From positions 682,001 through 746,000 of the forward strand of contig NZ_JAKVOI010000001.1 of the NCBI RefSeq assembly GCF_022482905.1: 64,000 bases of DNA, written 5' to 3'. The notes below the pieces were generated by a model, which saw only the letters and a program-made list of their open reading frames with translations, searched no databases and was not told the origin of the DNA. Both the position numbers and the translations under genes were made by a program. Source of the stretch: Clostridium sp. (GTDB taxonomy: Bacteria; Bacillota; Clostridia; Clostridiales; Clostridiaceae). The number at the start of each line of letters is the position of its first letter. The stretch's first letter is position 1. This document shows, one piece after another, positions 8,239 through 17,628 of this stretch.

Positions 8239-9360
8239 ATGGATTATGAAAATGCTGTTCCTATTGTACAAGTAAAAAATGTGAGTAAATATTTCGGAGA
8301 CAATCAGGTTTTGAAAAAAATAAATCTGGATATCTATAAAGGAGAATTTTTAACCCTGCTTGGATCTTCAGGTTGTGGAAAGACTACGACCCTCCGCATT
8401 ATAGCGGGCTTTGAAAGGCCCACAGAGGGAAACGTCATAATTGCAGATAAAGATGCAACTGATCTGCAGCCATACAATAGGGATGTAAATACGGTATTTC
8501 AGAGTTATGCGCTGTTTCCACATATGAATGTTTTCGACAATATAGCATTTGGACTTGTGGAAAAAAAGATGAAAAAAAGTGAAATCAAGAAGAAGGTTGA
8601 AGAAATTCTGGAACTTGTTCAGCTGAGCAATTTTGAAAAGAGGAAGCCAGGTGAAATGTCAGGTGGACAAAAACAACGTGTTGCCATAGCCAGAGCGCTT
8701 GTAAACAATCCGAAGGTTCTTCTTCTGGATGAGCCCTTGGCAGCACTTGATTTAAAACTGAGAAAGCAGATGCAGCTGGAGTTAAAGCACCTTCAGCAGC
8801 AATTGGGAGTTACTTTTGTGTATGTCACACATGACCAGGAGGAAGCACTAACCATGAGCGATCGTATTGCAGTCATGAACAGGGGGACACTTGAACAGCT
8901 TGGAACTCCGAAGGAAATTTATGAACAACCGAAAACCATGTTTGTAGCTGATTTTATTGGAGAATCAAATATATTTGAAGCAACAGTTTCAAAGAAAATC
9001 GGAAAAAACCTTCAACTTGTTGCAGAAGATGGAACTGTGTCAGCTGCTGGAGATAAATTTAAAGAGAATGAAATAGTCTGTATATCAGTCCGTCTTGAAC
9101 ACACCAAATTGTCAAAAGAACCAATAGAAGGATTTTGCTTAAGCGGTGTTGTAAAAGAACATATATATACAGGTTCCAATATAAAGACAGTAGTTCAGTT
9201 GCCAAGTGGAAAGTGTATAAAAGTAAACAACCACCCTGATATGAAACCTGATTCCAACGGTACTCTTGTAAATGTCTATTGGGATTTGGAAAAAGCAGTT
9301 GTAATGCATACTAAAGATGACTCACTTTATAATATAATCAACGATGCAGTATTCAAGTAA
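8239..9360 (+). CDS. ABC transporter ATPase, spermidine/putrescine type (PotA-like)
   Basis: 373 residues. Walker [10 protein letters not shown], signature MSGGQKQR, Walker [13 protein letters not shown], and the H-loop in [14 protein letters not shown] are all intact; the last third is a TOBE domain as in PotA. ATG 8239 is chosen over GTG 8230 because AAGGGG lies just upstream of both and ATG gives better spacing. It powers the permeases encoded next. PotA relatives import polyamines but also other cationic or amino compounds, so substrate remains open. Confidence 0.9.
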   Translation: MDYENAVPIVQVKNVSKYFGDNQVLKKINLDIYKGEFLTLLGSSGCGKTTTLRIIAGFERPTEGNVIIADKDATDLQPYNRDVNTVFQSYALFPHMNVFDNIAFGLVEKKMKKSEIKKKVEEILELVQLSNFEKRKPGEMSGGQKQRVAIARALVNNPKVLLLDEPLAALDLKLRKQMQLELKHLQQQLGVTFVYVTHDQEEALTMSDRIAVMNRGTLEQLGTPKEIYEQPKTMFVADFIGESNIFEATVSKKIGKNLQLVAEDGTVSAAGDKFKENEIVCISVRLEHTKLSKEPIEGFCLSGVVKEHIYTGSNIKTVVQLPSGKCIKVNNHPDMKPDSNGTLVNVYWDLEKAVVMHTKDDSLYNIINDAVFK

Positions 9361-9374
9361 AGGAGGGAAGACTC

Positions 9375-10247
9375 ATGGTTTTACAAAAAAAGGAGAATAG
9401 AGAAAGTAATAATAGATTGACAGTTTTATCCATGGTTGGACCTATAGGAATATGGCTTTTTTTATTTCTCTTGCTGCCTCTCGTCTATGTGCTTGCAATA
9501 AGCTTTGCAACGCGGGGACAATATGGAGGCGTGGAATGGAAGTTTTCCCTGGACAGCTACAAGCAGATATTTAATCCGTTGTATATGAAAGTAGTATGGA
9601 AGTCCATAGTTCTGGCATTTAACAGCAGCTGGATATGTCTTGTCATTTCTTATCCTTTTGCATTTTTAGTAAGCAAGGTGGAACCTAAAAAGAGGGCATT
9701 TTTGCTGCTGCTCATCATGCTTCCCTTTTGGGTAAATGGTTTAATAAGGTTAAATGGCTGGTCAAATATATTAAGGGATTCCGGGATAATAAATACCTTG
9801 TTGATGAAATCCGGGATAATTTCTTCTCCGGTTAAAATGCTGTATACGGATAACTCCGTATTATTCGGCATGGTATATGAATTTTTCCCATTTATGATTT
9901 TGCCGCTTCAAACATCCATTTCAAAAATAGACCCTACTTTGATAGAAGCTGCCAATGACCTTGGGGCAAAAAAGGTGCATACATTCCTTAGAGTTGTCTT
10001 TCCTTTGACGCTGCCGGGTATTTTTGCAGGTACAATCCAGGTGTTTATTCCAAGTCTGGGAGCATTTTATGTAGCGGATGTCATGGGTGGAGGAAATTCA
10101 ACCTATCTTGGAAATTTGGTTCAAAATCAATTTATGGTAGCACGTAACTGGTGTTTTGGTGCAGCATTTTCAGTGTTGTTGATTGTGTTTACTCTGGTGA
10201 TTATAAAGCTGTATTCCAAAGTTGGAAACATGGATGAACTGGCATAA
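9375..10247 (+). CDS. ABC transporter permease (PotB-like)
   Basis: 290 residues with about six membrane helices. The cytoplasmic coupling loop EAANDLGAKKVHTFLRVVFP is the EAA motif that docks on the ATPase. AGGAGG precedes the ATG, 14 bases after the ATPase gene. It would form a heterodimeric membrane channel with the product of the next gene. Confidence 0.9.
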   Translation: MVLQKKENRESNNRLTVLSMVGPIGIWLFLFLLLPLVYVLAISFATRGQYGGVEWKFSLDSYKQIFNPLYMKVVWKSIVLAFNSSWICLVISYPFAFLVSKVEPKKRAFLLLLIMLPFWVNGLIRLNGWSNILRDSGIINTLLMKSGIISSPVKMLYTDNSVLFGMVYEFFPFMILPLQTSISKIDPTLIEAANDLGAKKVHTFLRVVFPLTLPGIFAGTIQVFIPSLGAFYVADVMGGGNSTYLGNLVQNQFMVARNWCFGAAFSVLLIVFTLVIIKLYSKVGNMDELA

Positions 10248-10259
10248 GGGGGGAAAATA

Positions 10260-11072
10260 ATGAAAAATGTTAGACGCAAAGAAAAGAAAAAATTAGGATT
10301 TTTCTCCTATACTATTATGTTTTTAGTATACTTGTTTTTATACCTTCCAATTATAATGGTAGTAATTTATTCATTTAATGTAAATGACAGCAATATTGTA
10401 TTTAAAGGATTTACGTTGGAATGGTACAGGCATTTGTTTCAGGGAGATCAGTTGATAGACTATATGATTTTAACAATAGAACTGGCAGTTGTGAGTACAG
10501 TCATTTCAGTTGTTTTAGGTACACTTGCGACAATATGCATGTATCGATATGATTTCAGGTTGAAAAAATTCATCAATAATCTTCTCTACATACCAATTGT
10601 AATTCCGGAACTGATAATAGGTATAGCTTCTCTGGCAGCATTTACACTGATGGGTTTCAGCATGGGGTTTGCTACTCTGGTTTTTGCACACGTTACATTT
10701 TGTGTGCCATTTGTAATTATTACATTGAGAGCCCGTATTGCCGATTTTGACAGGTCAATTGAAGAGGCGGCAATGGATTTGGGGGCAAATCAGTGGCGTA
10801 CATTGAAAAGAGTTACTCTTCCTATGCTGGTTCCAGGTATTGTTTCAGGTGCATTTTTGTCAATAACATTATCTGTTGATGATGTTATTATAAGTTATTT
10901 TGTCTGTGGAGCCGGACAAATTACATTTCCAATCAAGGTATATGGCATGGTAAGAGGGAAAATATCTACTGACGTGTATGCATTATCTTCACTTGTTGTA
11001 TTCGTAATTGTATTTTCATATTTAATGTACCTGTTGGTGAAAAAAGTATTTCTCAGAAAAAGGGAGGCCTGA
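10260..11072 (+). CDS. ABC transporter permease (PotC-like)
   Basis: 270 residues, about six membrane helices, EAA loop EEAAMDLGANQWRTLKRV. The N-terminus is rich in Lys (cytoplasmic). A GGGGGG-like site overlaps the end of the preceding intergenic gap of 12 bases. Partner of the PotB-like permease; the gene order A-B-C is that of the potABCD operon, except that an amidohydrolase is inserted before the binding-protein gene. Confidence 0.9.
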   Translation: MKNVRRKEKKKLGFFSYTIMFLVYLFLYLPIIMVVIYSFNVNDSNIVFKGFTLEWYRHLFQGDQLIDYMILTIELAVVSTVISVVLGTLATICMYRYDFRLKKFINNLLYIPIVIPELIIGIASLAAFTLMGFSMGFATLVFAHVTFCVPFVIITLRARIADFDRSIEEAAMDLGANQWRTLKRVTLPMLVPGIVSGAFLSITLSVDDVIISYFVCGAGQITFPIKVYGMVRGKISTDVYALSSLVVFVIVFSYLMYLLVKKVFLRKREA

Positions 11073-11074
11073 TT

Positions 11075-12715
11075 ATGGAAGCAGATCTTATTGTGAGAGG
11101 GAAAATATTTACGGCAGACAAGTTTCTGCCATTTGCAGAGGCATTTGCAGTAAAGGACGGTAAAATAATATTTGTCGGAAAGCAAAATGAAGTTTCAAGA
11201 TATTTTGGACATGATACCAAAGTTGTTGACAGCAGGGAAGGAATTGTCATACCAGGAATGACTGACGGTCACGCACATGTTACAAGCACTGCCGATATTG
11301 TATTTGGAGTAAACCTTCATGAAGTAGAAACTGCTGAAGAGTATCTGGAAAAAATAGGCCGATTTTATCAAAACAATAGAAACATCGATATAATTTTTGG
11401 ACAGGGATACCAGAACGGGGCTTTTGACGAGATTGGACCTACAGCGGCCATGCTTGATAAAATTTCAGATGAAATTCCAATAGTAATGGTAAGTGAAGAC
11501 GAGCATTCCTTTTGGATCAATTCCAAAGTTATGGATATGGCTGGAATAGATGAAGAAACTCCCGAGGTTGATGGTGGAATAATAGTGAGATATCCATATA
11601 CTGAAAAGCCTACGGGATGGCTGAAAGAGATGGCAGGCAATCTGATACAGGATATTATGCCGGCTTATACTAAAGACAATTATAAAAAGGGTATTTTGGC
11701 ATATCAGGATATGGCTCTTTCAACAGGAGTAACCAACGTATTTGAACCGATGATTGACAAGAGAAAGGATTATGATTTAAGATATGAAGCTTATGCAGAA
11801 CTTGCCAGGGAAGGGAAATTGAAAATTACCTTTACAGGAGCATATGCATTGGAGCCGGATGATGATTATGAAGAAGTATTTGAAAAAGCAAAGATTCTTA
11901 AAAGTAAAATTGACTATGACAAAGTACGTCTTACAACATTGAAAATATTTGTAGATGGCGTGGTTGAAGCCCATACTGCATTCTTAAAGGAAGAATACAG
12001 TGATGCACCGGGAGATTTCGGAAGAAGCCTGTTTACTCAGTATCAACTTAATGAACTGGTAACGAGGGCCATGAAAGAAGGATATGTAGTCCATACACAT
12101 GCAATAGGAGATGCAGCACTTGATTATATTTTAAATGCATATGAATATGCCCAAAATAAAACTGGAATTTCTGACAGGAGAAATGCAGTTACACATTTAC
12201 AGGTAGTTAAAAAAGAACAAATAGATCGCATGAAACAGCTGAACACGGTAGCAGTAATAAATCCATACTGGCATTTTAAAAATCCGATCTATTATGGAAG
12301 TCTGGAGGTTCCATTTCTTGGACAAGAACGTGCAGACAGGGAATATCCTGCAGCTTCTTTCATAAAGAAAGGTGTTGTTACGAGCCAGGCAAGTGACTGG
12401 CCGGTTACTGTTCCCGCAGATACGATGACAAGTCTTCATCTCATGGTAAATCGTGTGGAACCTGGCAGTAAAGGAATGGAAGCACTTAATCCTGACGAGA
12501 GAATTTCTGTAGAAGAAGCACTTATGGTGCTCACAGTAAATGGAGCTTATGAAAGCAACCTTGAGACTAGAAAGGGGACAATTTCAGCTGGAAAAGATGC
12601 CGATTTTGTTGTTCTGGATAAAGACGTGCTGTCTATTGATGCTCCTGAGCTTTATAAGACAAAAATATGTCAAACATATATAAATGGAAAATTAGTATTC
12701 AATAAGGGGGAATAA
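11075..12715 (+). CDS. Metal-dependent amidohydrolase, YtcJ-like
   Basis: 546 residues. The N-terminal metal site motif is GMTDGHAHV (His-x-His), with later HTHAIGDAALD on the barrel, and an N- and C-terminal beta sandwich around the TIM barrel as in the YtcJ/NfdA group. These enzymes hydrolyse amides such as N-formyl or N-acyl amines. No signal peptide is seen, so action is cytoplasmic on imported substrate. Placement between permease and binding-protein genes (gaps of 2 bases each side) argues that it processes the transported compound, for example removing an acyl group before oxidation. Confidence 0.85.
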   Translation: MEADLIVRGKIFTADKFLPFAEAFAVKDGKIIFVGKQNEVSRYFGHDTKVVDSREGIVIPGMTDGHAHVTSTADIVFGVNLHEVETAEEYLEKIGRFYQNNRNIDIIFGQGYQNGAFDEIGPTAAMLDKISDEIPIVMVSEDEHSFWINSKVMDMAGIDEETPEVDGGIIVRYPYTEKPTGWLKEMAGNLIQDIMPAYTKDNYKKGILAYQDMALSTGVTNVFEPMIDKRKDYDLRYEAYAELAREGKLKITFTGAYALEPDDDYEEVFEKAKILKSKIDYDKVRLTTLKIFVDGVVEAHTAFLKEEYSDAPGDFGRSLFTQYQLNELVTRAMKEGYVVHTHAIGDAALDYILNAYEYAQNKTGISDRRNAVTHLQVVKKEQIDRMKQLNTVAVINPYWHFKNPIYYGSLEVPFLGQERADREYPAASFIKKGVVTSQASDWPVTVPADTMTSLHLMVNRVEPGSKGMEALNPDERISVEEALMVLTVNGAYESNLETRKGTISAGKDADFVVLDKDVLSIDAPELYKTKICQTYINGKLVFNKGE

Positions 12716-12717
12716 TT

Positions 12718-13797
12718 GTGAAAAAGAAAATTCTTGTTGTTTTAATGTGTTGTATCATGATTATGGGAGTTTTTTCAGGATGTAAAAATTCCGAAGCCAA
12801 AAAAAACGGATATGCGGACAAAATTTATCTGTATAATTGGTCTGAATATATGACACAGGATGTACTTGACGGCTTTGAAAAGGAATATGGAATTCAGGTT
12901 GTACAGTCAACATATGAATCAAATGATGAGATGATGGCCAAATTGACTGCAGGGAAAAAGGGAGAATATGATATTGCCGTTCCGACCAATTACTATATAA
13001 GATCGATGAAGGAAAAAGGACTTTTGGAGCCTTATGACAAAAATGCAATTACGAATCTGAAAAATATAGATCCTAGTTATAAAAATTTACAGTATGATCC
13101 TGGCAATCAGTATACAGTGCCATATATGGGAACTGTAAGTCTGTGGGTTGGGAATAAAAAAATGCTGGATAAATCAGGTATAACCATAAAAAAGATGAGT
13201 GACCTGAAAAATAATGCATTGAAGAACAATATTGTTTTGACAGATGATCCGCAGGATGATGTATGTATCGCATTGACTGGAATGGGTAAGGATCCACTGA
13301 CAAATGACTTGAATACAATTAAATCCACAGCGGATTATTGGATTGATATGAAGGATTACATTAAATCAATTTCAGATGTAAGTGATGCCAGAACCATGCT
13401 TGCAAGAGGCGAAATTGCCCTGGCCAATGTATACAGTGGAGATGCACTTCAGGCCATGGAAGAGAACAAAGATCTTCAAATTGTAATGGATGATGAAAAA
13501 AAATCATTCTCTGTTGATAATTTTGTACTGCTTAAGGGAAGCAAGCATAAAAAGGAAGCAGAATTATTTATTAATTACTGTTTGAGACCGGATGTATCGG
13601 CAAAACTTACAGAAGCTTATAAATATGTGTGTATGAATAAAGCAGCAGTTTCACATTTGCCAGATAGTCTTGCGAAAAATACAGCCTGTGTATTAACGGA
13701 TAAAATGAAAAAGCAGTTGTTTTATATTAATGATTTTAATCCGGAGTCTACTTCTGCAATGGTAGATGTTATGACAAAGGTAAAATCTTCAAGATAA
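12718..13797 (+). CDS. Extracellular substrate-binding lipoprotein (PotD-like)
   Basis: 359 residues from GTG 12718. A Lys-rich start, hydrophobic stretch and the lipobox VFSGC (Cys 22) mark a lipoprotein anchored outside the membrane. The mature part opens with IYLYNWSEYM and continues as a PotD/PotF-type periplasmic-binding-protein fold. It delivers substrate to the PotABC-like transporter. PotD family pockets bind linear amines through acidic residues and Trp/Tyr; specificity cannot be assigned here. Ends at a strong terminator. Confidence 0.88.
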   Translation: MKKKILVVLMCCIMIMGVFSGCKNSEAKKNGYADKIYLYNWSEYMTQDVLDGFEKEYGIQVVQSTYESNDEMMAKLTAGKKGEYDIAVPTNYYIRSMKEKGLLEPYDKNAITNLKNIDPSYKNLQYDPGNQYTVPYMGTVSLWVGNKKMLDKSGITIKKMSDLKNNALKNNIVLTDDPQDDVCIALTGMGKDPLTNDLNTIKSTADYWIDMKDYIKSISDVSDARTMLARGEIALANVYSGDALQAMEENKDLQIVMDDEKKSFSVDNFVLLKGSKHKKEAELFINYCLRPDVSAKLTEAYKYVCMNKAAVSHLPDSLAKNTACVLTDKMKKQLFYINDFNPESTSAMVDVMTKVKSSR

Positions 13798-13801
13798 AAT
13801 T

Positions 13802-13843
13802 AAAAAATCGGGACTGTTACATTTGTAATAGTCCCGATTTTTT
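13802..13843 (+). terminator. Rho-independent terminator of the transporter operon
   Basis: Arms 13802-13815 and 13830-13843 (ATCGGGACT core) extend inward through a G-U pair and GTAA/TTAC to a four-base loop, and end in TTTTTT. Only 14 bases separate the T tract from the next start codon, whose ribosome site AGAAGGG abuts the hairpin. Confidence 0.92.
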
Positions 13844-13857
13844 AGAAGGGAAATAAT

Positions 13858-14733
13858 ATGGATGAAAACATGAAAGCTAGGGGAATTGGATATTTACTGA
13901 TTTGCAGTTTGATATGGGGAAGTTCCTTTGCAGTCGTAAAAGATTCTCTAAAATCGTTGACACCAATGTGGAATCTGGCAGCAAGGTTCATATTTGCCTC
14001 AATTTTTATGGTTTTGTTTTGTTGTAAAAGTTTAAGGGGACTTTCAAAAAGAAATATAAAAGATGGAGCAATACTAGGGAGTATCCTATTTTGTGCGATG
14101 TTTTTTCAAAGTGAAGGAATTAACAGGACAACCGCAGGGAAAAGTGCATTTATTACAAATATATATGTAATACTGATTCCATTTACAGAGTTTCTTTGGA
14201 AGGGAAAAAAATTAAGATTGAAGGATATAGTTGCTGCAGTTATCTGTATGTCGGGAATTGGGTTCATTACTTTGGACGAAGGATTGGGCATTGGTTCAGG
14301 TGATATATTGTGTCTGGTTTGTGGAGTCATTTATGCATTTTATATTATAAAAATTGATGACATCCCACAAAAAGTGTCATCAGAAGGAATCCATACGATC
14401 CAGATTATAACATGTGGTGTTTTTTCAGTTATGGCTGCTTTTTTACTGGAGCCTTTTCCAAAAAGCATAGCTGGAAAAGCTGTATTAGGAACTTTTTACT
14501 GTGGAGTATTTGAACTTGGAATAGGCTTTTTATTTCAATTGAAGGGGCAAAAAATTATTTCACCTACAATATCAGGGTTGGTTATGTCATTGGAAAGTAT
14601 AACAGCATGTATTTTTTCTTATTTTATATTAGGAGAAAATGTTTCTTTTAAGATGTTTATTGGTTGTATCATGGTTTTAATTTCAATTTTGATTCCAGAT
14701 CAATCGAATATTAAAAAAAGTGAAATAATATAA
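13858..14733 (+). CDS. DMT-superfamily (EamA) transporter
   Basis: 291 residues with about ten hydrophobic helices in two EamA repeats; the motif LICSLIWGSSFAVVKDSL opens the first repeat and the second ends with MSLESITACIFSYFILGE. EamA proteins export amino acids or metabolites. No separate promoter is apparent between the terminator at 13802 and the start, so expression may depend on read-through. Linkage to the upstream amine regulon is possible but not shown. Confidence 0.85.
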   Translation: MDENMKARGIGYLLICSLIWGSSFAVVKDSLKSLTPMWNLAARFIFASIFMVLFCCKSLRGLSKRNIKDGAILGSILFCAMFFQSEGINRTTAGKSAFITNIYVILIPFTEFLWKGKKLRLKDIVAAVICMSGIGFITLDEGLGIGSGDILCLVCGVIYAFYIIKIDDIPQKVSSEGIHTIQIITCGVFSVMAAFLLEPFPKSIAGKAVLGTFYCGVFELGIGFLFQLKGQKIISPTISGLVMSLESITACIFSYFILGENVSFKMFIGCIMVLISILIPDQSNIKKSEII

Positions 14734-14747
14734 CTCGTTTTTTTTAT

Positions 14748-14776
14748 TTGGACTAATTCAATAAAAATGATATAAT
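14748..14776 (+). promoter_or_regulatory. Promoter of the DUF362/EcsC operon
   Basis: TTGGAC (14748-14753), 17-bp spacer, TATAAT (14771-14776), 36 bp upstream of the DUF362 start codon. Confidence 0.7.
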
Positions 14777-14812
14777 TATTACACTAAAAAGGATTTAGTA
14801 TGGAGTGATAAA

Positions 14813-16006
14813 ATGGAAAGTTGCAATTCTAAAAAAAGCAAGGTAGTATTGCTTGAATGTGCGGAATATGATGAACACAAAGTATACAGTGCCGTTAAAA
14901 CCGGACTGGACCTTCTGGGAGGAATAGAAAAGTTTATAGAAAAGGATGAGAAAATTCTTTTAAAACCCAATCTTTTGAAAAAAGCACTGCCGGAACAGGC
15001 TATAACCACTCATCCTGCTGTATTTAATGCCATAGCAGAAATTTTAAGGGAAGAAGGGTACAATAGAATATATTATGGCGATTCACCTGGAAATGGCAAT
15101 CCTATAAAAATATCCAATTATGCCGGAATTTCAAAAGTGGCAGAAAAATTTGGAATTGAAGAAGCTGATTTCACCCAGGGGAAAAAGGTTGATTTTACAG
15201 AGGGAAAGGTTGCAAAAGAATTTACAATAAGCAGTGGAGTCCTGGATTCCGACTGTATTATAAATATATGCAAAATGAAGACCCATGCGCTGGAACGTAT
15301 TACCGGTGCTGTGAAGAATACATTCGGATGTGTATATGGCTTCAATAAGGGACTGAGTCATGCCAGATATCAAAATGCAGACCGGTTTGCAAAGATGCTC
15401 TGCGATCTGAACAAAATGCTGAAACCGCGGCTTCATATTATGGATGGAATTGTTGCTATGGAGGGAAATGGACCTTCATCAGGGACTCCTGTAAAGATGA
15501 AGGTTATTCTAATGTCCAGTGATCCTGTTGCTCTTGACAGTGTTTTCTGCAGACTTATCAATCTTGATCCTGCTTCAGTACCAACCAATGTAAATGGTGA
15601 AGAATGGAGTGTCGGCAATTGGAGGGACGATTGTATAGAAATTTTAACTCCTCAAGGAGAAAAATCAATGGATGAGGTCGTACGGGAGTACGGCAGGAAA
15701 GATTTTGACGTTTACAGAGGTGACATAAAAAAATCGGCCTTTCACAGAATAGAATGGCTTATGAAGCTTATAAGCCAGAGACCATATGTAGTTGAGAAAA
15801 AATGTATCCGCTGCGGCATATGTGTAAAAAGTTGCCCTGTTGAGGGAAAAGCCATAAGCTTGAACAAATCGAATGGAAGAGCTCCGGAATATAACTATGA
15901 CAAATGTATTCGGTGTTACTGCTGTCAGGAAATGTGTCCTGAAAAGGCAATTGAAATAAAAACTCCATTATTGAGAAAAATTTTAGATAAAGTGGTGGGC
16001 TTATGA
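14813..16006 (+). CDS. DUF362 domain protein with C-terminal 2x[4Fe-4S] ferredoxin
   Basis: 397 residues. The DUF362 domain (LLKPNLLKKALPEQAITTHP, later CKMKTHALERITGAVKN) is followed by two ferredoxin clusters, CIRCGICVKSCP and CIRCYCCQEMCP. DUF362 proteins are widespread in anaerobes; their biochemical role is not settled and no function is claimed. Its stop overlaps the start of the EcsC gene by four bases (ATGA), so the two proteins are probably made together. Confidence 0.88.
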   Translation: MESCNSKKSKVVLLECAEYDEHKVYSAVKTGLDLLGGIEKFIEKDEKILLKPNLLKKALPEQAITTHPAVFNAIAEILREEGYNRIYYGDSPGNGNPIKISNYAGISKVAEKFGIEEADFTQGKKVDFTEGKVAKEFTISSGVLDSDCIINICKMKTHALERITGAVKNTFGCVYGFNKGLSHARYQNADRFAKMLCDLNKMLKPRLHIMDGIVAMEGNGPSSGTPVKMKVILMSSDPVALDSVFCRLINLDPASVPTNVNGEEWSVGNWRDDCIEILTPQGEKSMDEVVREYGRKDFDVYRGDIKKSAFHRIEWLMKLISQRPYVVEKKCIRCGICVKSCPVEGKAISLNKSNGRAPEYNYDKCIRCYCCQEMCPEKAIEIKTPLLRKILDKVVGL

Positions 16007-16722
16007 TATCATATGAAGACAAAGCATTTGAGGAATTATTGGCTTGGCAGGAAAAAGTTAGAAAGGAACCTGGTCTGGCAAATGAATTTGCAAAAAATAT
16101 TCAAAATAAAATGACAGGTATAATTCCGGAAAAAGTCAACGATGCAATCACTGATTCTATAAAAAGCATGGTAAAGGCAGTCATATATGGCAGCGGATAT
16201 AGAGCAAAAGCTCCTCTTCAGAGGATGGATCTGAAAACCAGGGAAGATCTGGTTCGGCAAAAGATAAAATTCTACAAAAAGACCGCCGCTTTAAGCGGTG
16301 CCGGGACAGGTGGAGCTGGAATTCTGCTTGGATTGGCCGATTTTCCAATACTTTTGGGGTTGAAGATAAAATTTCTCTTTGATACGGCAGGTATTTATGG
16401 TTTCAACATGAAAAACTACAAAGAGCGTCTGTATATATTGTATATATTTCAAATAGCTTTCTCAAGTGACAAGAGAAGAATTGCGATTTATAATATTGTA
16501 TCTGATTGGGAGAAGTATTCCCAATCACTTCCTGAGGATAAGGATAGTTTTGACTGGAGAACCTTTCAACAGGAATACAGGGACTATATCGATATTGCGA
16601 AAATGCTGCAGCTGGTACCTGGAATTGGAGCAGTGGTCGGCGCATATGCCAACTATAAGCTTATGGATAAACTCGGTGATACGGCTATGAATGCTTATAG
16701 ACTTAGAATTTTTAAATACTAG
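16003..16722 (+). CDS. EcsC family protein
   Basis: 239 residues. A Gly-rich hydrophobic segment (GAGTGGAGILLGLADFPILL, about residues 100-120) and a C-terminal LQLVPGIGAVVGAYANY are typical of EcsC-type proteins, which associate with membranes and have no defined activity. Translationally coupled to the DUF362 gene. The stop codon lies within the following terminator hairpin. Confidence 0.8.
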   Translation: MISYEDKAFEELLAWQEKVRKEPGLANEFAKNIQNKMTGIIPEKVNDAITDSIKSMVKAVIYGSGYRAKAPLQRMDLKTREDLVRQKIKFYKKTAALSGAGTGGAGILLGLADFPILLGLKIKFLFDTAGIYGFNMKNYKERLYILYIFQIAFSSDKRRIAIYNIVSDWEKYSQSLPEDKDSFDWRTFQQEYRDYIDIAKMLQLVPGIGAVVGAYANYKLMDKLGDTAMNAYRLRIFKY

Positions 16723-16748
16723 CTCTGATATAAACAGGGCTAGTATTT
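16714..16748. terminator. Bidirectional terminator
   Basis: Arms 16714-16727 and 16735-16748 (AAATACTAGC core, one G-U pair), loop of seven. It serves the EcsC gene on the plus strand and the thiamine-binding gene on the minus strand and overlaps the ends of both. Confidence 0.85.
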
Positions 16749-17051
16749 TATTTTCTCTGTTTTTATATGATGTTTTTTTGTCTTTTTTTCGATGCTCCAT
16801 ACACCTTTTGGATTGTAATTTATTTTAACATAGGACATTACACTTGGGGCTCCCTGCTCTATGCATATAAGCTGACATTTTTTTACTATGTCCATCAATT
16901 CATCATAGTCACCTTCAATAGTTGTCTCAAAAGGGCCTACAAACATGCTTACACCTCTGGATTTAATATAGGAAATAACCTTGTCCACAATAGGAATAAC
17001 ATTTTCATCCTCTACATTTGGTAATACTTGAATTGCTACGCTTGCATTCAT
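16740..17051 (-). CDS. MTH1187-family thiamine-binding protein
   Basis: 103 residues, the normal size for this family. Start VAIQVLPNVEDE and the segment VGPFETTIEGDYDELMDIV match the MTH1187/YkoF-like fold that binds thiamine. GGAGG lies 9 bases before the ATG. Probably cytoplasmic vitamin binding or buffering; no TPP riboswitch is visible upstream. The last 25 residues are Lys-rich and may be a lineage-specific tail. Confidence 0.85.
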   Translation of the reverse strand: MNASVAIQVLPNVEDENVIPIVDKVISYIKSRGVSMFVGPFETTIEGDYDELMDIVKKCQLICIEQGAPSVMSYVKINYNPKGVWSIEKKTKKHHIKTEKIKY

Positions 17052-17066
17052 TTTAAAAATCCTCCT

Positions 17067-17506
17067 TTATTTATTTTGTCTATTTAGCAAAACACCTAGA
17101 TTACGGGAAAGCAAATAATAATATTCTATAAAATTGATTAACTCTAGTTTATTGTATGTTGTTTGTGAAAATTTATTTAATGGAGTTTTTGATAATATCA
17201 TTTGTGTCTCCTGTTCATCGAATTCGGTCAAATTTTTTATGTGATTGATATGTTTTCTATTTACAGGACAGATAATTTGACACCTTATACATCCTATTAC
17301 AGAGTTGTTCCATTTCGGGTTCAACCATTCAGGAAAATCTTTTTCACTTTCATTTTGCAGTGTAATGCAATTTCCCGCATGCACTATAAATCTATTCCTC
17401 TCAAGTGCTTCCGTTGTATTTCTTTCATATGCCTAATGGAAATAACTCTTGCTTTAAAACCATAAGATTCGATTTGTTTTATAAAATTACCAACATAATT
17501 TTTCAT
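17067..17506 (-). pseudogene. Epoxyqueuosine-reductase-like 4Fe-4S protein, internally deleted
   Basis: An ATG at 17506 with an AGAGGA site begins a plausible N-terminus (KQIESYGFKARVISI), but after about 30 codons the frame shifts straight into RNRFIVHAGNCI and FPEWLNPKWNN, followed by CIRCQIICPVN, which are C-terminal motifs of QueG-like double-cluster proteins. Intact relatives of this type are about 300 residues; roughly 200 central residues, including the first 4Fe-4S motif, are missing and the two ends are out of frame. Hence a deletion pseudogene. Confidence 0.75.
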
Positions 17507-17628
17507 TTATTCCTCTTTTTATTACGGCTAGTATAACTGTTTATTTTGCATAATGTGGTTACATTGTTATAATAAAATAATAGCATGCATCTATGTAACG
17601 GTCAATATTATAAATGGGGGTTACAAAA

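Noticed and set aside
16767-17024. Plus-strand 85-codon frame
   Set aside because: Antisense to the thiamine-binding gene, Phe/Tyr/His-rich composition typical of a shadow.
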